The notes: generated by a model from the sequence alone, not told the origin. A stretch of DNA of 64,000 nucleotides from Anthopleura xanthogrammica (GCA_964019055.1 OZ025206.1:10957486-11021485); one strand, 5' to 3'; shown: positions 28,401 through 43,400, counted from the first letter of the stretch. Numbers and translations are program-made.

Positions 28401-31400
28401 CAGGAGAGAAAACCACAAAATCAGTTGACCCCAAGTTTAAAGCTGATGTTGTATTCCTGGTGGATTCTTCCATCTATGTCAGACAGCAAAACTTCCAAAT
28501 CGAAAAGGATTTCGTCAACTCATTTGGTAAGGCATTGAACGTGGAACCAGGAAAGTCAAGAGCATCTCTTATCACCTATAGTACCAATGCACAAAGGGTC
28601 TTCGGCTTTAACGATTACACAAGCACATCACAATTTGAGAGACTAGTGGACAGGACACCTTATCTAGGTCGAAACAGACGAATGGACAAAGCCATTGAAG
28701 AAGCTGACAGAGTTATGCAGCAGGCAAGAAGAGATGTACCCAAGGTAGTAGTATTGTTGACAGCTGGAAGAGATGTTCCTGCAGGAAAAACTCTGGAGGA
28801 AGCCGTCAGACCTCTTGAAGGACGTGGTGCTAAAATCTTCATTGTGGCTATTGGCGACCTGCCTGACATTGCATCTCTTAATCGTGCTGTAGAGAAACCA
28901 GAAGATGTGTTTAGGATACCATCATACAGTCAGCTTCCTACTCGAGTCACTGATACAGCCACCAAAGTTGTAAAAAGAGCTGGTAAGTAGTCCTTAGCAG
29001 CTTCTTCATTATTTTTTTCCCTAGTAGGAGTAATTAGAGTCAAAAATGTATAAATTTTACTTTCTTTATTTTAGGATCGCCAGTACCGGACGGTTTCTCC
29101 ACCGATATAGTATTTTTGATGGATTCTTCATTTACTGTCACTGTGGATGATTATCGGAAGGAAAAGGATTTCGTCAAAAGACTAGCAGATATGCTTAATG
29201 TAGTTCCTGGGAAATCTAGATCGTCATTGATAACCTACGGCACAAACCCTGTGCGTGTTTTCGGCCTTGGACAGTACCAAACAACTAAAGATTTCAAGGA
29301 CAGGGTAGATAGAGCACCTACTTTGGGAGGTTTAAGACGAATTGACAGGGCTTTTGCAGAAGCAGCGAACGAACTAAGAAGGTCCCCCGACGGTGGGTCT
29401 AAAGTGGTCGTATTACTTACTGCTGGAAGTCAAACACCAGGGGCCCAGGAGCTTGGAAGTGCTTCGAAACCTCTACGAGACCTTGGTGCAGCTGTTTATG
29501 CTGTCGCAATTGGCAGCCAGCCAGACAATCAAGAGCTTCTTCCCGCCGTTCAAAAACCTGAAAATATCTTCCGAGTGCCTTCATCGTCTGAACTGCTTAA
29601 TATCTTATGGGAAATATCAAAGAATATATCCAAGACACCAAGTAAGACTAAGGAAATTGTAAAGACAATTTCATATTTTTATGGCATTACTTGATGTTCG
29701 AAAAGCTGACTTTCAAAAGTACATTCAAAAGTTTCAAAAGTATTGAGGTTCCGTGCCGAACTTATCAGCACCGTGTCCTTTTTGGGAACAGCGGTCTCAA
29801 GATTTGTTTAACGGGTGTTGTCAGAGTATTGACTTCAGTGCTAAGTGCAGCGAGCAATCACTCCTGCTCATACTAGGATCTTATCTTTTTTTTGTTTGAT
29901 CATAGGACCTAAACCGCCAACAGATTTTACTGCAGACATAGTCTTCCTCATGGACGCTTCAGTCGACCGCAGAGACTACATCAAGGAAAAGAACTTCGTA
30001 AAAGAACTAGCAAGGCAAATGAACCTTGCACCAGGCAAGTCTAGGGCCTCCATTGTAGCATACGGCAGAAGTCCTTATCTTATATCGAGGTTAGGAGGCT
30101 ACTCATCTTTAGTTGACTTTGAAAGACAAGTAGATTCTTCTAGACGTTTGAGTGGTCCTCGGCGCATAGATTCTGCATTACAAGCTGCACGTCAAGTTCT
30201 TAACAAAGCGAGACCGAACCATCCAAAGATAGCTGTGTTAGTAACAGCAGGAAGGCAGGATCCAAATGGACCAAGACTCAATGCTGCTGCAGAGCCTCTT
30301 AGAAGGAGTGGGGTGAAAACATTTGTAGTCGCCATTGGTAGCTCACCTGACTCTCGCGAACTTCAACCAGTCGTCGAGAAGCAAGAGGATATATTTAGAA
30401 TTTCTTCTTTTGACCAGTTATCACCAGAAACCCGTTCTGTGGTTGAGAAAATCATCAACCGTAACAGTAAGTAAAATCAGCGTCAGGTTACGCACAAAAT
30501 AACACACATAGGTCTCTCCTACTAGTACAAGAATATTGCCGGGTTGGTCATTAGACATACTAAAATGAGGAAGTGAACATTCGACCGAATCTGTAGATCC
30601 CTTTCCTTGATCAAATGGAATTTAATATTATTGGTTTTTGCGGGAAAAACCCTTGGCGAAAAAAAAAGCGCGAAGCAGTCCGTCGGTTAGATAGAGTTAT
30701 CATTTTTATCTGAGAAAAGTCACATATATGTTATATAATGTGTGCTCTTGCTATCGACTGAAGGATTTGTTTCAAACGTTTGTCACCATTTTTCCATTCT
30801 TTCATCAGCTGCCACGGTTCCATCCGACTTTGCTGCAGATGTAGTCTTCTTAGTTGACGGTTCTCTGTCTGTCAGCCAAAATCATTTTGACCAAGAAAAA
30901 AACTTTGTTAAGTCAATGGCGAAGACTCTCAACCTCTCTCCATCTCAGACAAGAGCTGCGTTTGTAACTTACAGTACACTTCCTAGGACCATCGCACAGC
31001 TTCGTGGTTACACAACCCAGCAATTTGACCAAATCGTTGACAGAGCTACGTTACGTGGAGGCACCAGACGAGTCGATCTTGCCATTGATGAAGCAGCAAG
31101 AATTCTAAAAACCAATGGACAAAAAACAAAGAAAATAGTAGTTTTGCTTACCGCAGGCCGTCAAACCCCAGGAGACAAGACTTTGAGAACAGCAGCTCAA
31201 CCACTTCAAGACATCGGGGCAGATCTGTACGTCATGGCTATTGGATCGCTGGTGAACATTGAAGAATTGCTTCCAATTGTCGACAAACCAGGAGATATCT
31301 TCCGAATTCCTTCGCATGAAGTATTGTCGGAGCAATTTAAGCCGATATCGTCAGAGATTGCAGAAAGAGCCGGTAAGATATCCTTAATGATAATATTATG

Positions 31401-34400
31401 ATAAAAAGGGCATATTACTCAAGGGAATGATATCAATAAGCCAAAAGGTGTGGCCATACGCAAGCTAGGTTGTCTCTCATGGTTAGTTAACCCCTATATA
31501 TTAGGGCAGAACAAAGCATTCAGTTATCCTTAAGGTGACTGACTACTTTAGCAAGGAATAATTACAAAATGTTCTTAGAAAGATATTTTACACAGAATTT
31601 AACGCTGATTCCAAAAATGAAAAGAAAAATGGGGTGTCCCGAGCTCGTTTTCGAGATAAAGAATTTTGAACATGACCATCTTGACTAGTTTTCGAAATAA
31701 AAATGGCGGAAATCAAGCTTTGCACATAAAAATTCATAAGTCAAAAATTAAAGAAGCTCTGAAAGCAATTTTCTCAGGACATCTACTTTAAACATTATTT
31801 TTGAAGACTAACTAAAAATATTTGAAGAAAGTTTTAAAATAAGCTAAAAATTCAGCTTCTTGTTAGTTCAATCAACCGAAAATCGTACTCAAACGACAAC
31901 AACAAAATCACATAAAACGCTTTTTTTATAAGTTCTAATAATTACGTTTTTCTCAAACTTTCTCAAAAGATTGATTTTTACCTGTTGTTTTAGGAAATTC
32001 AAAGAACAATATAGAGTCCCGTGCAAAATTCGGGGTTTTTGCACCGTTGAAGTTCAAAACGTGTATGGTCCCTCAATAAAATTTTGAAGGTTGTTATGCG
32101 GTTATAAGCGTTTTTTGTGCGCGCGCACATCGTGGGCTCAAATTGAACGGTTCAAAAGTAGTCAGTCACCTTAAAGTACTATCTGCGCTTGCGTATGTCG
32201 TTATGCTTATGCTTGCGTCGCTAGTGTGAACCTCTACCTTCAATGTTTTCTCAAAATCAAGCAGCATGGCAGCTATGACCTCACATGCTCTGCAAGAATT
32301 CAAACATGTTTCACAACATTTTCAGGAACCAGATCGTTGGTACCAGAAGACTTCTCAGCTGAAGTAGTATTCCTAGTCGATGCTTCAACTACAGTGTCTC
32401 CATCGAACTTTGAACTCGAGAAGAAATTCGTTAAAACAGCGTCAAAGAGTCTGCAGGTCTCGCTAGACAAGACCCGCGCAGCTGTTATAACTTACAGCGA
32501 CAACACAGAAAATGTTGTTGAACTCGGGAAATACCAGACCTTGGCTGAATTTGAGTTCAAAGTCGACAGTGCAAGACTTCTTAGAGGTGTAAGACGAATG
32601 GACAAAGCATTGGAAAGCGCTGCAAATACTCTCAAGAAATCTCGCCCAGGCGTTCCGCGGTTGGTTGTATTATTGACCGCTGGACGTCAAATTCCAGGCT
32701 CAAATACCCTAGATAGAGCAGTCCAGCCATTAAGAAATCTTGGCGCCCAGACTTTCGTCGTAGCCATTGGCAATCAGCCAGATACTCGAGAACTAGGAAA
32801 AGCTGTAGAAAGGCCTGGAGATCTGTTCAGAGTGGCAGGGTACGAGGAACTCCCTGGAGATGCCAACCGCATCGTTATTATTCTTTCTAGAAGAGCAAGT
32901 AAGGCACAAAAAAACTAATATATTCACTTCTATACTATCAATTAAATATTATAGCAGATTTTATGAATGTGCGGTTGAAAAAGTCACAGTACTGATGTTC
33001 CGTGCCGCCACCATGTGGCGAAGGTACCGTATTCTGTACATTAGATTAAACAAACAGTCAGTAACGTTTCATGCTGTAATTGGTTCGACGGAAGTCATCC
33101 ATTCCGGGGCATGCCATGACAGTGAGAGCCGGGTACCGTACGTTTCACTGCCATACGGAATCTTCTTTAATCAGCTACTTTTGATTGCCGAATGTTTTAA
33201 AAAATGAATCCTTTTGCACGGTTTCTGCTGTCCAGTTTTCTTTTCTCATCCGTTTTTGTGTATTTTTTGTAGGCGTGCCTCAACTAACAGACTTTACTGC
33301 AGACATTGTATTCATGATGGACGCTTCTTCGTCCGTCAGCCAAAATGATTACAGAACAGAAAAAGACTTTGTTAAAGCTCTCGCAAAACTGTTAAATGTC
33401 GCTCCAGGGAAATCCAGAGCATCACTTGTAAGCTATAGCAACAATCCAAGTGTGATTTTCAGGCTCAACGGATACAGAAACTCGTTGGACTTTGAACAGC
33501 AAGTGGACAGGGCACCCTTGCTAGGAGGATCAAGACGGATGGACAAAGCTTTAGAAACCGCGGGAACAATTTTGAACGAAGCCCGAAGAAGTGCACCTAA
33601 GATTGCAGTTTTGCTAACAACTGGCAGACAAACGGCCGAGAGAGATACGAAATTACTTGACGAAGCAGTAAAGCCATTGGAATCTATTGGCGCCAAAACG
33701 TACGTCATCGCTATTGGCAAGAAGCCAGACATCCGGGAACTTAGTCTGGCGGTGAAGAAAATAGAAGATGTAATCCAAGTTTATTCATTCCGAGATCTTC
33801 TTGCCAAAACACAGCCTGTAACACAAAATATGATCAAGGAAACTCGTAAGTACAATAAAAACAGATAAGTCAATAATTTTGCCGCAACATGTAATCTCGT
33901 GTCGTATATACTCGCCTCTCACCTCTGGGGTCTCGAGCTCAATTCCTGGACTTGACATCACAATAAGATTGATTCTTTTCCTTGATTCAAGGGGTTTTGC
34001 TCCAGGTTCTACGGTTTTCCTCCCTCCGCAAAAGTAAATTGTTTTCATGTGTTTCGTCCAATAATTAACAAAACCTGTCTTTGCTGTTCCTTCCAGAATC
34101 TACGATTCCAGAACCACTTGATGCAGACATCGTCTTCTTGGTGGATTCTTCTTCCTTTGTTAGTTTTAGCAATTTCGAAAGAGAAAAATCCTTTGTCAAA
34201 TCCCTGGCGCATTTCCTTAATGTGAACCCTGGAAAATCAAGAGCATCTGTAGTTTCTTTTAGCTCAAATCCTCAGCTCGTTTTTAGATTCTACGATTACA
34301 GATCTCAAAGAGAGTTTAACAGTTCAGTAGATAGGGTGCCGTACTTATCAGGAAGGTCAAGAAGAATCGATAAAGCTCTAGACGAAGCTGTTAAAATCTT

Positions 34401-37400
34401 CAAAGAAGCTCGACCTGATGCGGCAAAGATTTTAGTTCTCCTAACCTCTGGTGTCCAAACTCCTGAGCAAGGAGCCAAAGACCTTAAAACCGCCTTTGAG
34501 CCGTTGCGCAAACAGGGCGTCAAGAATATTGTCATTGCTGTTGGTAGTAATATCAATGGAAAAGAGTTTGAGAAGACCTTGGATAAACCAAAAGATCTTT
34601 TGAGGGTGAACTCGTATGTGACTTTGCCAACTCAAGGGAAAGACATCAGTGATAAAATTACTATGAGTAAGTAAATTTATTAAGATAGTGCGAATATTTG
34701 ATGAATGACAAAATTAAGTGCTTGAACTGCGTTGTCACCATGAATAGGAGATCAAGCTCTGATACTAATGAGAATAGCATAACATGGAACATGGTGGAAG
34801 ATCATACTCAATGTTAATGGACATAACTTTTTCATACGAGTGTTTCTGCTCAGTGATGAACATACCCGGAAACACAATGCCCGCCATTAAGTCAGATGGT
34901 TGTTTTCAACCACATGGATGGAAAGTCTCAGTAGTAATTTTTACGCTACACATACTGTAAGAAGTTATGATGTGAAATGAACCACGTCACCTGTTAGTAC
35001 GCTTACTCGCACCCTTTTACTGTGCATCAGGAGAATTGTAAAAAAAATATGCTTTCCTCCAATTATTTTTTGATCTTATATTTTCTTTTGGTTGGGTGTT
35101 TCTTTACCTGATTTTCTACTTTTACTACCATAGGTTTGATGGAACCACTGGATCTAACATCAGATATTGTGTTTGTCGTGGACTCATCATCTACAGTAAA
35201 CCGACCAAACTATAAAAAAGAAAGAGACTTTGTCAAATCCTTAGCCAGAGCATTAAACGTTGCAGATGGAAAATCACGAGCAAGTGTCATAACCTACGGA
35301 AGGAACACACGAGTGGAAACAAAATTCGACGAATATAGAACGGCGTCTGAGTTTGAACAAATCGTTGAAGATGCGCTCTACATGGGTGGGGCAAGAAGAA
35401 TGGACCGCGCCTTGGAATCAACAGCTCAATTGTTATCGCTCGCCAGACCTCAGGCAAAAAAGATCGTTATCTTTTTAACTGCTGGTAGACAAGGAGTTGG
35501 TGCTAAGTCGTTAGAATCTGCAGTCAGACCGGTACATGACCGTGGTGCTAAGGTTTTCGTGGTCGCGTTTAGAGAAGAACCTGACATCAGAAAATTGACT
35601 TCACTCGTTAATCAACCAGAAGATATTTTCAGAGTTTCGTCGTTTGATGGTTTGAAGAAACGAGTTGTGCCTACGAGTAGAGTCATTGCGGCGCGATCGG
35701 GTGAGCGAAAACTTAAATTTCATTTAAAAACTCTTTAGTTTAGAAATAGAAAAATGGATTTTTTTGTGTAATTCAAGTGCAAAGATAACCCTTTGAGTAG
35801 TCGAATTGACCTTGGGGGGAAATCTATAGCGCAAACTTCATTGAGCACTTTTCGTATGAGTAGGAAGCGTACGATTCTGACTTTCAGCACGTGCACGGTA
35901 CACTGCATAATAACATTGAAATGGCTTTCCATTGTTTTCGTGCGTCTCATCTTATCATAACATGTTCGTCTATCTACGGTACATCTACAGTACGACTACG
36001 AATTTGTTGCATCGTTTTTCACTCATACGAAAACCTCTTTAAGACTACAGATCACACAAAACACCAACAAGGGTCACGTTACAGAGTTCTCAAATAATGT
36101 ATATCAATATGTTCGCGCGGTGCTGCTTCGCGCTAATCCACTCATTCCAGAGAGGGTGATGAGTTTAATACTCATTTTTAATACATATTTTTCAGGTATA
36201 ACGAAAGTCTTAGCCAAAACGTCAATGGCCGATATTGTTTTCCTGGGTGACTCATCTTCAGACGTACCAAGATGGCGCTTCGATGAGCAAAAAGAGTTTG
36301 TCAAAAAACTCTCTAAAACCTTCAACATTGCACCGGAGGGTTCGCGCGCATCGTTCATCTCGTACGGCAGTGCGCAAATTCTTGTCGGGGGATTCCACAA
36401 CACGCCATCAGCATTTGACTCTGCTGTGACATCCACATCGTTCGTTGGTGGTGGCAGAAGACTTGATCTAGCCGTCAATGCAGCATTAAAGCTTTTCAAA
36501 GAATCACGCCCTGGTGTCTCCAAAGTTCTGGTTCTCATCACAGCAGGAAGAAACAGCCCCGGCTCTGCACCTCTAAATACTTACACTCAAAAGCTTCAAG
36601 ACCTTGGCGTAAATACTTATGTGGTTACCATAGGAGCGCTTCCTGATGCTGACAGCTTGGTGCCTATTGTAGACAAAAGAAGTGATATCATTCCTGTATC
36701 ATCCTATGATAGGTTACCTTCTCGGATCAATGATATACAGTTGATCATTCTTCAGAGTTTCAGTAAGTGCTAATGTAGGCTGAAGTAGAAAAAGGAAGTT
36801 TTTTTTTTATAAATCTACCAACATAGCGACTTTGACCTCGCAGGAACTGAAAGATCAATGCTAAAATTGAAATGTATCGCGAGTTGATCTTCAGAATAAA
36901 CTCAAGATCAACCAATCAGAATTGAGGATTCCACATTGTTCCAGCATTTCCAATGTCCTTCAGTGCTCGGAAAATGCTAACCAAAAATAGTTGACCCATA
37001 ATTCCTTTCGTCAACAAGAAAATTTAATGCGGCTCAGCTGGAATTAACGAAACAAAGCAAAGTGCGCAAGGGATTCTGGTAGTGGTAGTATATGATGAGA
37101 TAATGCAAACGCTCTATTCTTGTGTATCTCTTTTTGATATTTTTATTTTGCTTTTTTAGGACCCGTCAAACCGTTGGATCTCTCGGCAGACGTCATCTTT
37201 ATGATTGATACGTCCAGCGATGTCACCTCAGGAACCATCAAACTGCAGAAGGACTTTGTAAAGACGCTGTCAAAGCAGTTTAACATTGGTCCAGGAAAAG
37301 CAAGAGTTGCTTTGATAGTTTATGGTAGCAGAGGAGAAGCCTTTGTCAAGGTAAACGCGACGCGTTAATCGGTTAATTCGACCAACATACATTGTAAATC

Positions 37401-40400
37401 TAGCGTGATTCATCTTCTGCTTCGAAGCTAAATAGGTGGACCGCCTTTCCTGTTCCCGTTTCTCGCTTGCAAATTCTTTCCCACTTTTTTAAGTAAGATA
37501 TCACATACTGAATATCACATATTTTCTAAGCATCTTAGAGACTACCAAAAATAAAAGATATTTTTTAATTTCCACAGCTCGATAGCGCCAGCACTCCTTC
37601 AGACTTTGCGTCCCTCGTGGATCGCGCACCAATTATCGGAGGTCGAAGGCGCATGGATAAAGCGTTGGATACCGCATCCCTAATACTGACAGGCGCACGT
37701 CCTAGAGTTCCCAAAATCACGTTCCTGTTGACAGCAGGAGCACAGGCTCCAGGAACGCCTGACAAATATTTGAGCACGGCAGCGAGATTATTACGAGACA
37801 TGGACGCAAGGACGTATGTGATATCTATTGGTAACCAAGTAATAGAGCGAGAGATCAGCAGCATTCCAGAGAAACCGAGGGATATCATAAGGGTTTTGTC
37901 AGGCAGTGAACTTCCATCAAGTGTAGTTTCTGTGTTTAATGTAATTGTTCAGGATTATGGTGAGTATTAAGTCAAGCATCGTGGTCATTTCATCTTAACA
38001 ATTCTTTTCTTCTATTTATTCTTAACGCTTCTTAGCAAATCTTCTAGTACTCGAATGCTATTGTTGTGTTTTACTGTTCGTGGTGCTTATGCAGTTATTG
38101 TGATTGTTTTTTTGATGCTATTTCTATTCTATTGATGGTAGTGGTATTGGTGTTGGTGCTGTCAATGGTGTGGGTGCTATTGTAGTTGATGGTGATGGTG
38201 ATGTTTCATTTACTTCTGTTAGTGATATTATTTTCAATTTTGGAGGAAGCTTTCATGTTATTCAGCAATGTTTTTCACCTTATTTCTTAAATCTTCTTAT
38301 CATGTATGAAACGTTCACTTTATTTTCGCATCTTTCATTTTTCAGGAAAAGTAGGTCCAGTAGGGCACGTGTACGATGTTGTTTTTGTGATCGACTCGTC
38401 TTCTACCGTCGCGTCACAGGACTTTGAAAGACAAAAGCAGTTCGTCAAATCCTTTGCCCGTCAGTTCGGTATATCACGTGACAGATCACGTGGGGCTCTA
38501 GTAACATACGGCAGATATGCAAATCTCGACGTCCGCTTTGACGGCTACGAAAATCTGGACGACTTCGACGCAGCTGTTGACCGAGCTGAGAGTGTTGGAG
38601 GAGAACGAAGGATGGGCCGAGCATTAGATATGGCATCGAGAGTCTTACACGAAGCGCGACCAAAAGCTTACAAAGTAGCAATACTTTTCACGGCAGGAAG
38701 ACAGAGCCAGAGCGCTGGATCTTGGTTTATGGAATCAGCTTCTCGTTCGCTGAAAAATATTGGCGCGAAGACGTATGTCGTTGCTATTGGTAACCAACCA
38801 GACTCCAGAGAGCTTAGACCGCTTGTCGATCGAGATAGTGACATCTTGCCAGTTGTTTCGTTGGCTAACATCGACGACCTGACGGGCAGAACAGTTACCT
38901 TGGTAACAGATGGAACAGGTGATTCACTCAATTCGTTATTTTCTCATACCTTATTCCTTAGAGTAGATTGCACACCACTGTGACACGGCACCGCAAACTC
39001 AGTTCACCGTCACAATATGAATCGACAACCTTTTAGCTAACACAGCGTGAGATTACTGTCCATCAGTGGTCACTATCAAGACACGAACATCTATCCGTGC
39101 GATGAGTTTTCGAAATCCTACAAAAAGTCTGCTAGTAGTAGTTGGAGTACTTTTGACGTCTTTACTTGTATTTTGCCACAGGTCTATTGAAGCCCTCAAA
39201 GGTCACCGCAGATATCGTGTTCCTGACCGACTCATCATCAGGAGTCACCACCCAACACTTCACTTTAGAAAAGGAATTCGTCAAGAATCTCGCACGAACC
39301 ATGGCAATCACCCCCGGTAAATCACGTGGAGCACTTATCACTTATGGTTCGTTCCCTAGAACTGTGTTTGGATTCGATGGATATAAAACGGTTCAAGACT
39401 TTGACAGGAATGTAGACAATGCGCCTTACATTGGAGGATCCAGGCGGATCGATACCGCTCTTAATGCGGCTAAAACTCTTCTTGATAGAGGAAACCCACA
39501 AGCCGTTAAGGTAAAGTAAAATATATTGCGAAATAAATAGCTCTCTAATCTCTCTCATGTTCTTTCATTCTTTCTTGGACTCAGCTCTTCCGGTTTCTCC
39601 AATATAGACTTTGTCACACTCGCTGCAAGGGATCTTGTAAACTACACCGTCTTGTCTGCCGGAAGGGACTGCGGGGTCTTTAGGGTGCACAAAGGCTAGG
39701 TGCACCAAGGCTACGTAGTGTTGTTTCTGATTTGAAGACCGCGCGTATGTCGACACCCTAAACTCTACACTGTCTCCCAATATCCCACCCACTCTTTTGC
39801 CGTTTAGAAATACGGTTACGTTTACCTGAATATATTGACATCCCTACAGATAGTCGTACTCCTGACGTCAGATACCCAAATGACGGATGACACCAGAAGA
39901 CGTATTAATGAAGTAACAAAAGGTCTACGGTCATCCGGTGTGTTGACGTATGTTGTTGCGATTGGTAGCCGGCCAAACGTCAAGGACTTGGGCACAATCG
40001 TGGACAGACCCGATGACGTAATGACAATCAAAACATTCACTGATTTACGACCATACGTGGACAGTGCCGTTCGACAGATCATGAATGGTAAGTTATTTCT
40101 TGAGAACGGTTGGCAAGGTTTTTGGGGGGAGGGGAGGGAGATTTCGTGTCTAAGACCCAGTTCAGACGTCGAAATCTTGCCGCGTCGAATCTATTTGCCT
40201 TTGATGTAACTATAGAGTGCTGTTTTTCCTAAAACTAGAAGAGGTATAAATTAATAATGACTGTTGTTTCCAAATGAAGGTGTGACTTCACGACTTGACT
40301 TCAAAGCTGACATAATTTTCATGATGGATGGTTCCAATGAAGTAGGCAGCGCAACTTTCGCGCGAGAAAAAGAACTGGTGAAGACCTTGGCTCGCTACTT

Positions 40401-43400
40401 TAACGTCAAACCAGGAGGTTCCCGCGCAGGAGTTTTGGTGTATGGTTCTTCGTCTACCGAAGTCCTCAGACTTGGAGCAGATCAATCGTTATCTACCTTT
40501 GATTTTGCTGTTGATAGAGCACGATTAGTTGGTGGGGCTCGTAGAATCGATCGAGTTCTTGAATCCGCCGGTCGGCTTTTCTTTACCGCTCGTAAGGGTG
40601 TTCCCAAAATTGCCGTACTCTTAACAACTGGAAGACAAGCGGAGGAGCCTGGAGCCAAACCATTGGAGGTTGCTAGGCAACCACTGACAGATCTTAATGC
40701 ACGACTTTATGTAATCGGGATTGGTCAAAGAGCTGATGTTCGTCAGATGAATAAGATCGCTTCGTCGCCAAATGATGTGTTTGTATTACGATTACCAAGT
40801 GATCTGTTGTCAAAGGTGTCGACTATAACCCAGCACACAAAGAGGACAGCCAACCAAGGTATGTAATTTTTGATAATCGGCGTTTTCCAACGAAGTTATA
40901 AAGAATGACTGATAACGAGCATGCACGCGTCTCGCATGTAATAAACAGCTCAATTTGCAGCTCAATTTGGAGGACAAAACAATAGGTTTTCAATTCTCAG
41001 AAGATTGAAATTCTTTTGTTTTGTGCTCCAAATTGAACTGTTTTGACGTCACGTGAAAGGGGTCTCTTGCCTTTTTGCGCCATGACGTCATTATCATTAG
41101 CACTACCAAAATGCTTTGCGTATTTCCTTTCTTATTTATTCTTTTGTTTCCTTTATGAGAATATAGGACGGTTTAAAACACGCGTGAAAAACGTCTGCGC
41201 ATGCTGTAAGTTCGTATGCAAATTCAGTCAAAAGCGTCTTCGTGCTATTGTAAAAATATGCAAAATTTACTTTCACACTTGGCTGAAAAATAGTCTTTAC
41301 AAAAGCACGCATGCGCAAACGTTTTTCTCTAGTGTCACGGGTGATTACATAACAAAAGAAAACGTGCAAGGGATTCTAGTAGTTATGCTAAAATGCTAAA
41401 CTATCTTTTTTTGCCAACATTGAAACCTAGTTGCGTTCCGTATAAAAGCTGTTCGATTCACCGTGATACTTGACCTTAAGATCGTATCTGCGCTAAATCA
41501 ACTATTCGCTCGGTTTTCTTCAGGTAAAGTTCGTCTTCCACTCCCTCCCACTGATGCCATCTTCCTCATCGACTCGTCCGACGAAGTGACAACTGATGTA
41601 TACGAGAGACAGAAAGATATCATTAAATCCATCACACGATCATTTGACATAGGATTGGCCAAGACCAGGGTAGCAGTGATTGCCTATAGTGACCGTGGAA
41701 GGAATGTGATAGAGTTTGATACATACGGAAACATACTAGACCTTCATAGGGGGATAGATACCATCCCTTACCTCGGTGGAAGGAGAAGACTCGACGTGGC
41801 TGTCACACAGGCTAACGCTTTGTTATCTGAAACGCGACCAAAGGTAAATCATAGCCAAAAGAAAGAGAGTATATGCTGGCGCGGTGATAGTTCCGGGGGG
41901 TTGGGGAATACATTCATTCAGTATCTTGTCTCCCCCCCCCCCCCCCTTGACTTCAGGTCCAATATATTTAACAATGTGTTTCTGCAGTTGGATATCTGGG
42001 TCTCAATATCTCAATGAATGTGAGAAACTCACAGGACGGACTTCCTGTACCGTGACCGTGCGATTATTTTGACTTGATGAAAACTCGTGCACTGTAAATG
42101 ATTCAGAGGATGAGTTCGATCCCATACCTTGACAGTGTAGTGTGTCGTTTTACAGTCCCAATTTACATTATGTGTTGTCGTGCCATACCAACGTAAAGAA
42201 TCATGTAAAAGCATGAGCATGCGCCATTCATTTTTTTAATCTGATCGGTTAAAATAATGTTTTATCATAATGTTACAGGCCAATAAAGTCGTCTTCCTTC
42301 TCACCACTGGTCGCCACAGACAAGAGTTTGGATCGACTCCCCTGCGCGCCGCTGCTCTACCTCTACACAACAAGGCTCAGGTGTTCGTCATTGGCATAGG
42401 TTCTCGGCCAAACTTCCAAGAACTTCAACAACTAGCAAGTAGAGATGGAAATGTTTACATGATTCCTTCTTCAGGGAAAATGTTTCCTCAGATTGAGGTT
42501 ATTCAGATACAAGTGGCTTCAGGAATAGGTAAGTAAAAAGCATTAAACTCGATCATCCTTTATGAATATTTCGTTTTGTTTAGCTTAGATGTTTGTTTAG
42601 TTCTTTCTCTCTCACATGCACTACACAACAATTCAAGACTTGAGGCACATTTGTAAATTCTTGTTTCTTGGAGCGCAAATCTCAAAGGTAGGAATACGTA
42701 AACCATGTTTTTTTCTAATAAGATACTGATATGTTGATTTCACTATTGCCTTATTAGAAAGTCCAAAACAGATGTCAGATCAGAAAATCGATCTCTTATT
42801 CGTGGTTGATTCCTCGGATAGCGTTGGAAGAACCAATTTCCTCAAGTCTAAAGAATTTGTCAAAGCATTTGTCAGAGCTTTTCAAGTTTCCCCTGATAAG
42901 ACACACGTGGCTTTCATCAGATTTGGAAACACCGCGGAGCTCAGCATCCGGTTTGGCGAGTACGCAAACATTAGGGACTTTAACCGGGCAGTTGATAATG
43001 TTGGTTTCGTTGGAGGAATAAAGAGACTAGATAAAGCTCTTGTGCTTGCTGCGCGCGTTTTACCGAAGGCGCGTCCAAGTTCAAAGAAAATCGCTATCAT
43101 CATATCTGACGGGAAGCAGACTCAAGGACCTGGAGTTGAACCACTGGATTTTGCAGCGCAACCATTACACGGGATAGGCGCCAAGGTCTACGTTATTGGA
43201 ACAGGACAACAAGTCGACATACCAAAACTGCAAAAGATCACTCAAAAACCAGGAGATCTGTTCGTTAGCAGGTCATACGATGACTTGTTACAACAGATAC
43301 TTTATTTGATGAGGCATATGACGAAAGGTAAGACTGTTGCATTAGTTGGTTATCTGTTTGGGCCTCTTTTTACTTGTGGACCAAGGGTATGAGGGGTGTC

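Larger units (their letters stand above)
26281..28982 (+). repeat. Recent tandem amplification: four exon-intron units (A26 to A29)
   Basis: Exon starts at 26281, 26988, 27696 and 28404 give a 707-708 bp period. Exons are 579 nt each and nearly identical; the three introns (128, 129, 129 bp) are also nearly identical. The leftmost unit has a different 5' linker and upstream intron, marking the edge of the duplicated block. Confidence 0.95.

Noticed and set aside
26281..28982. Regular repeat array as a possible CRISPR or satellite
   Set aside because: Units are 708 bp and each contains a complete coding exon with splice sites; this is module duplication.
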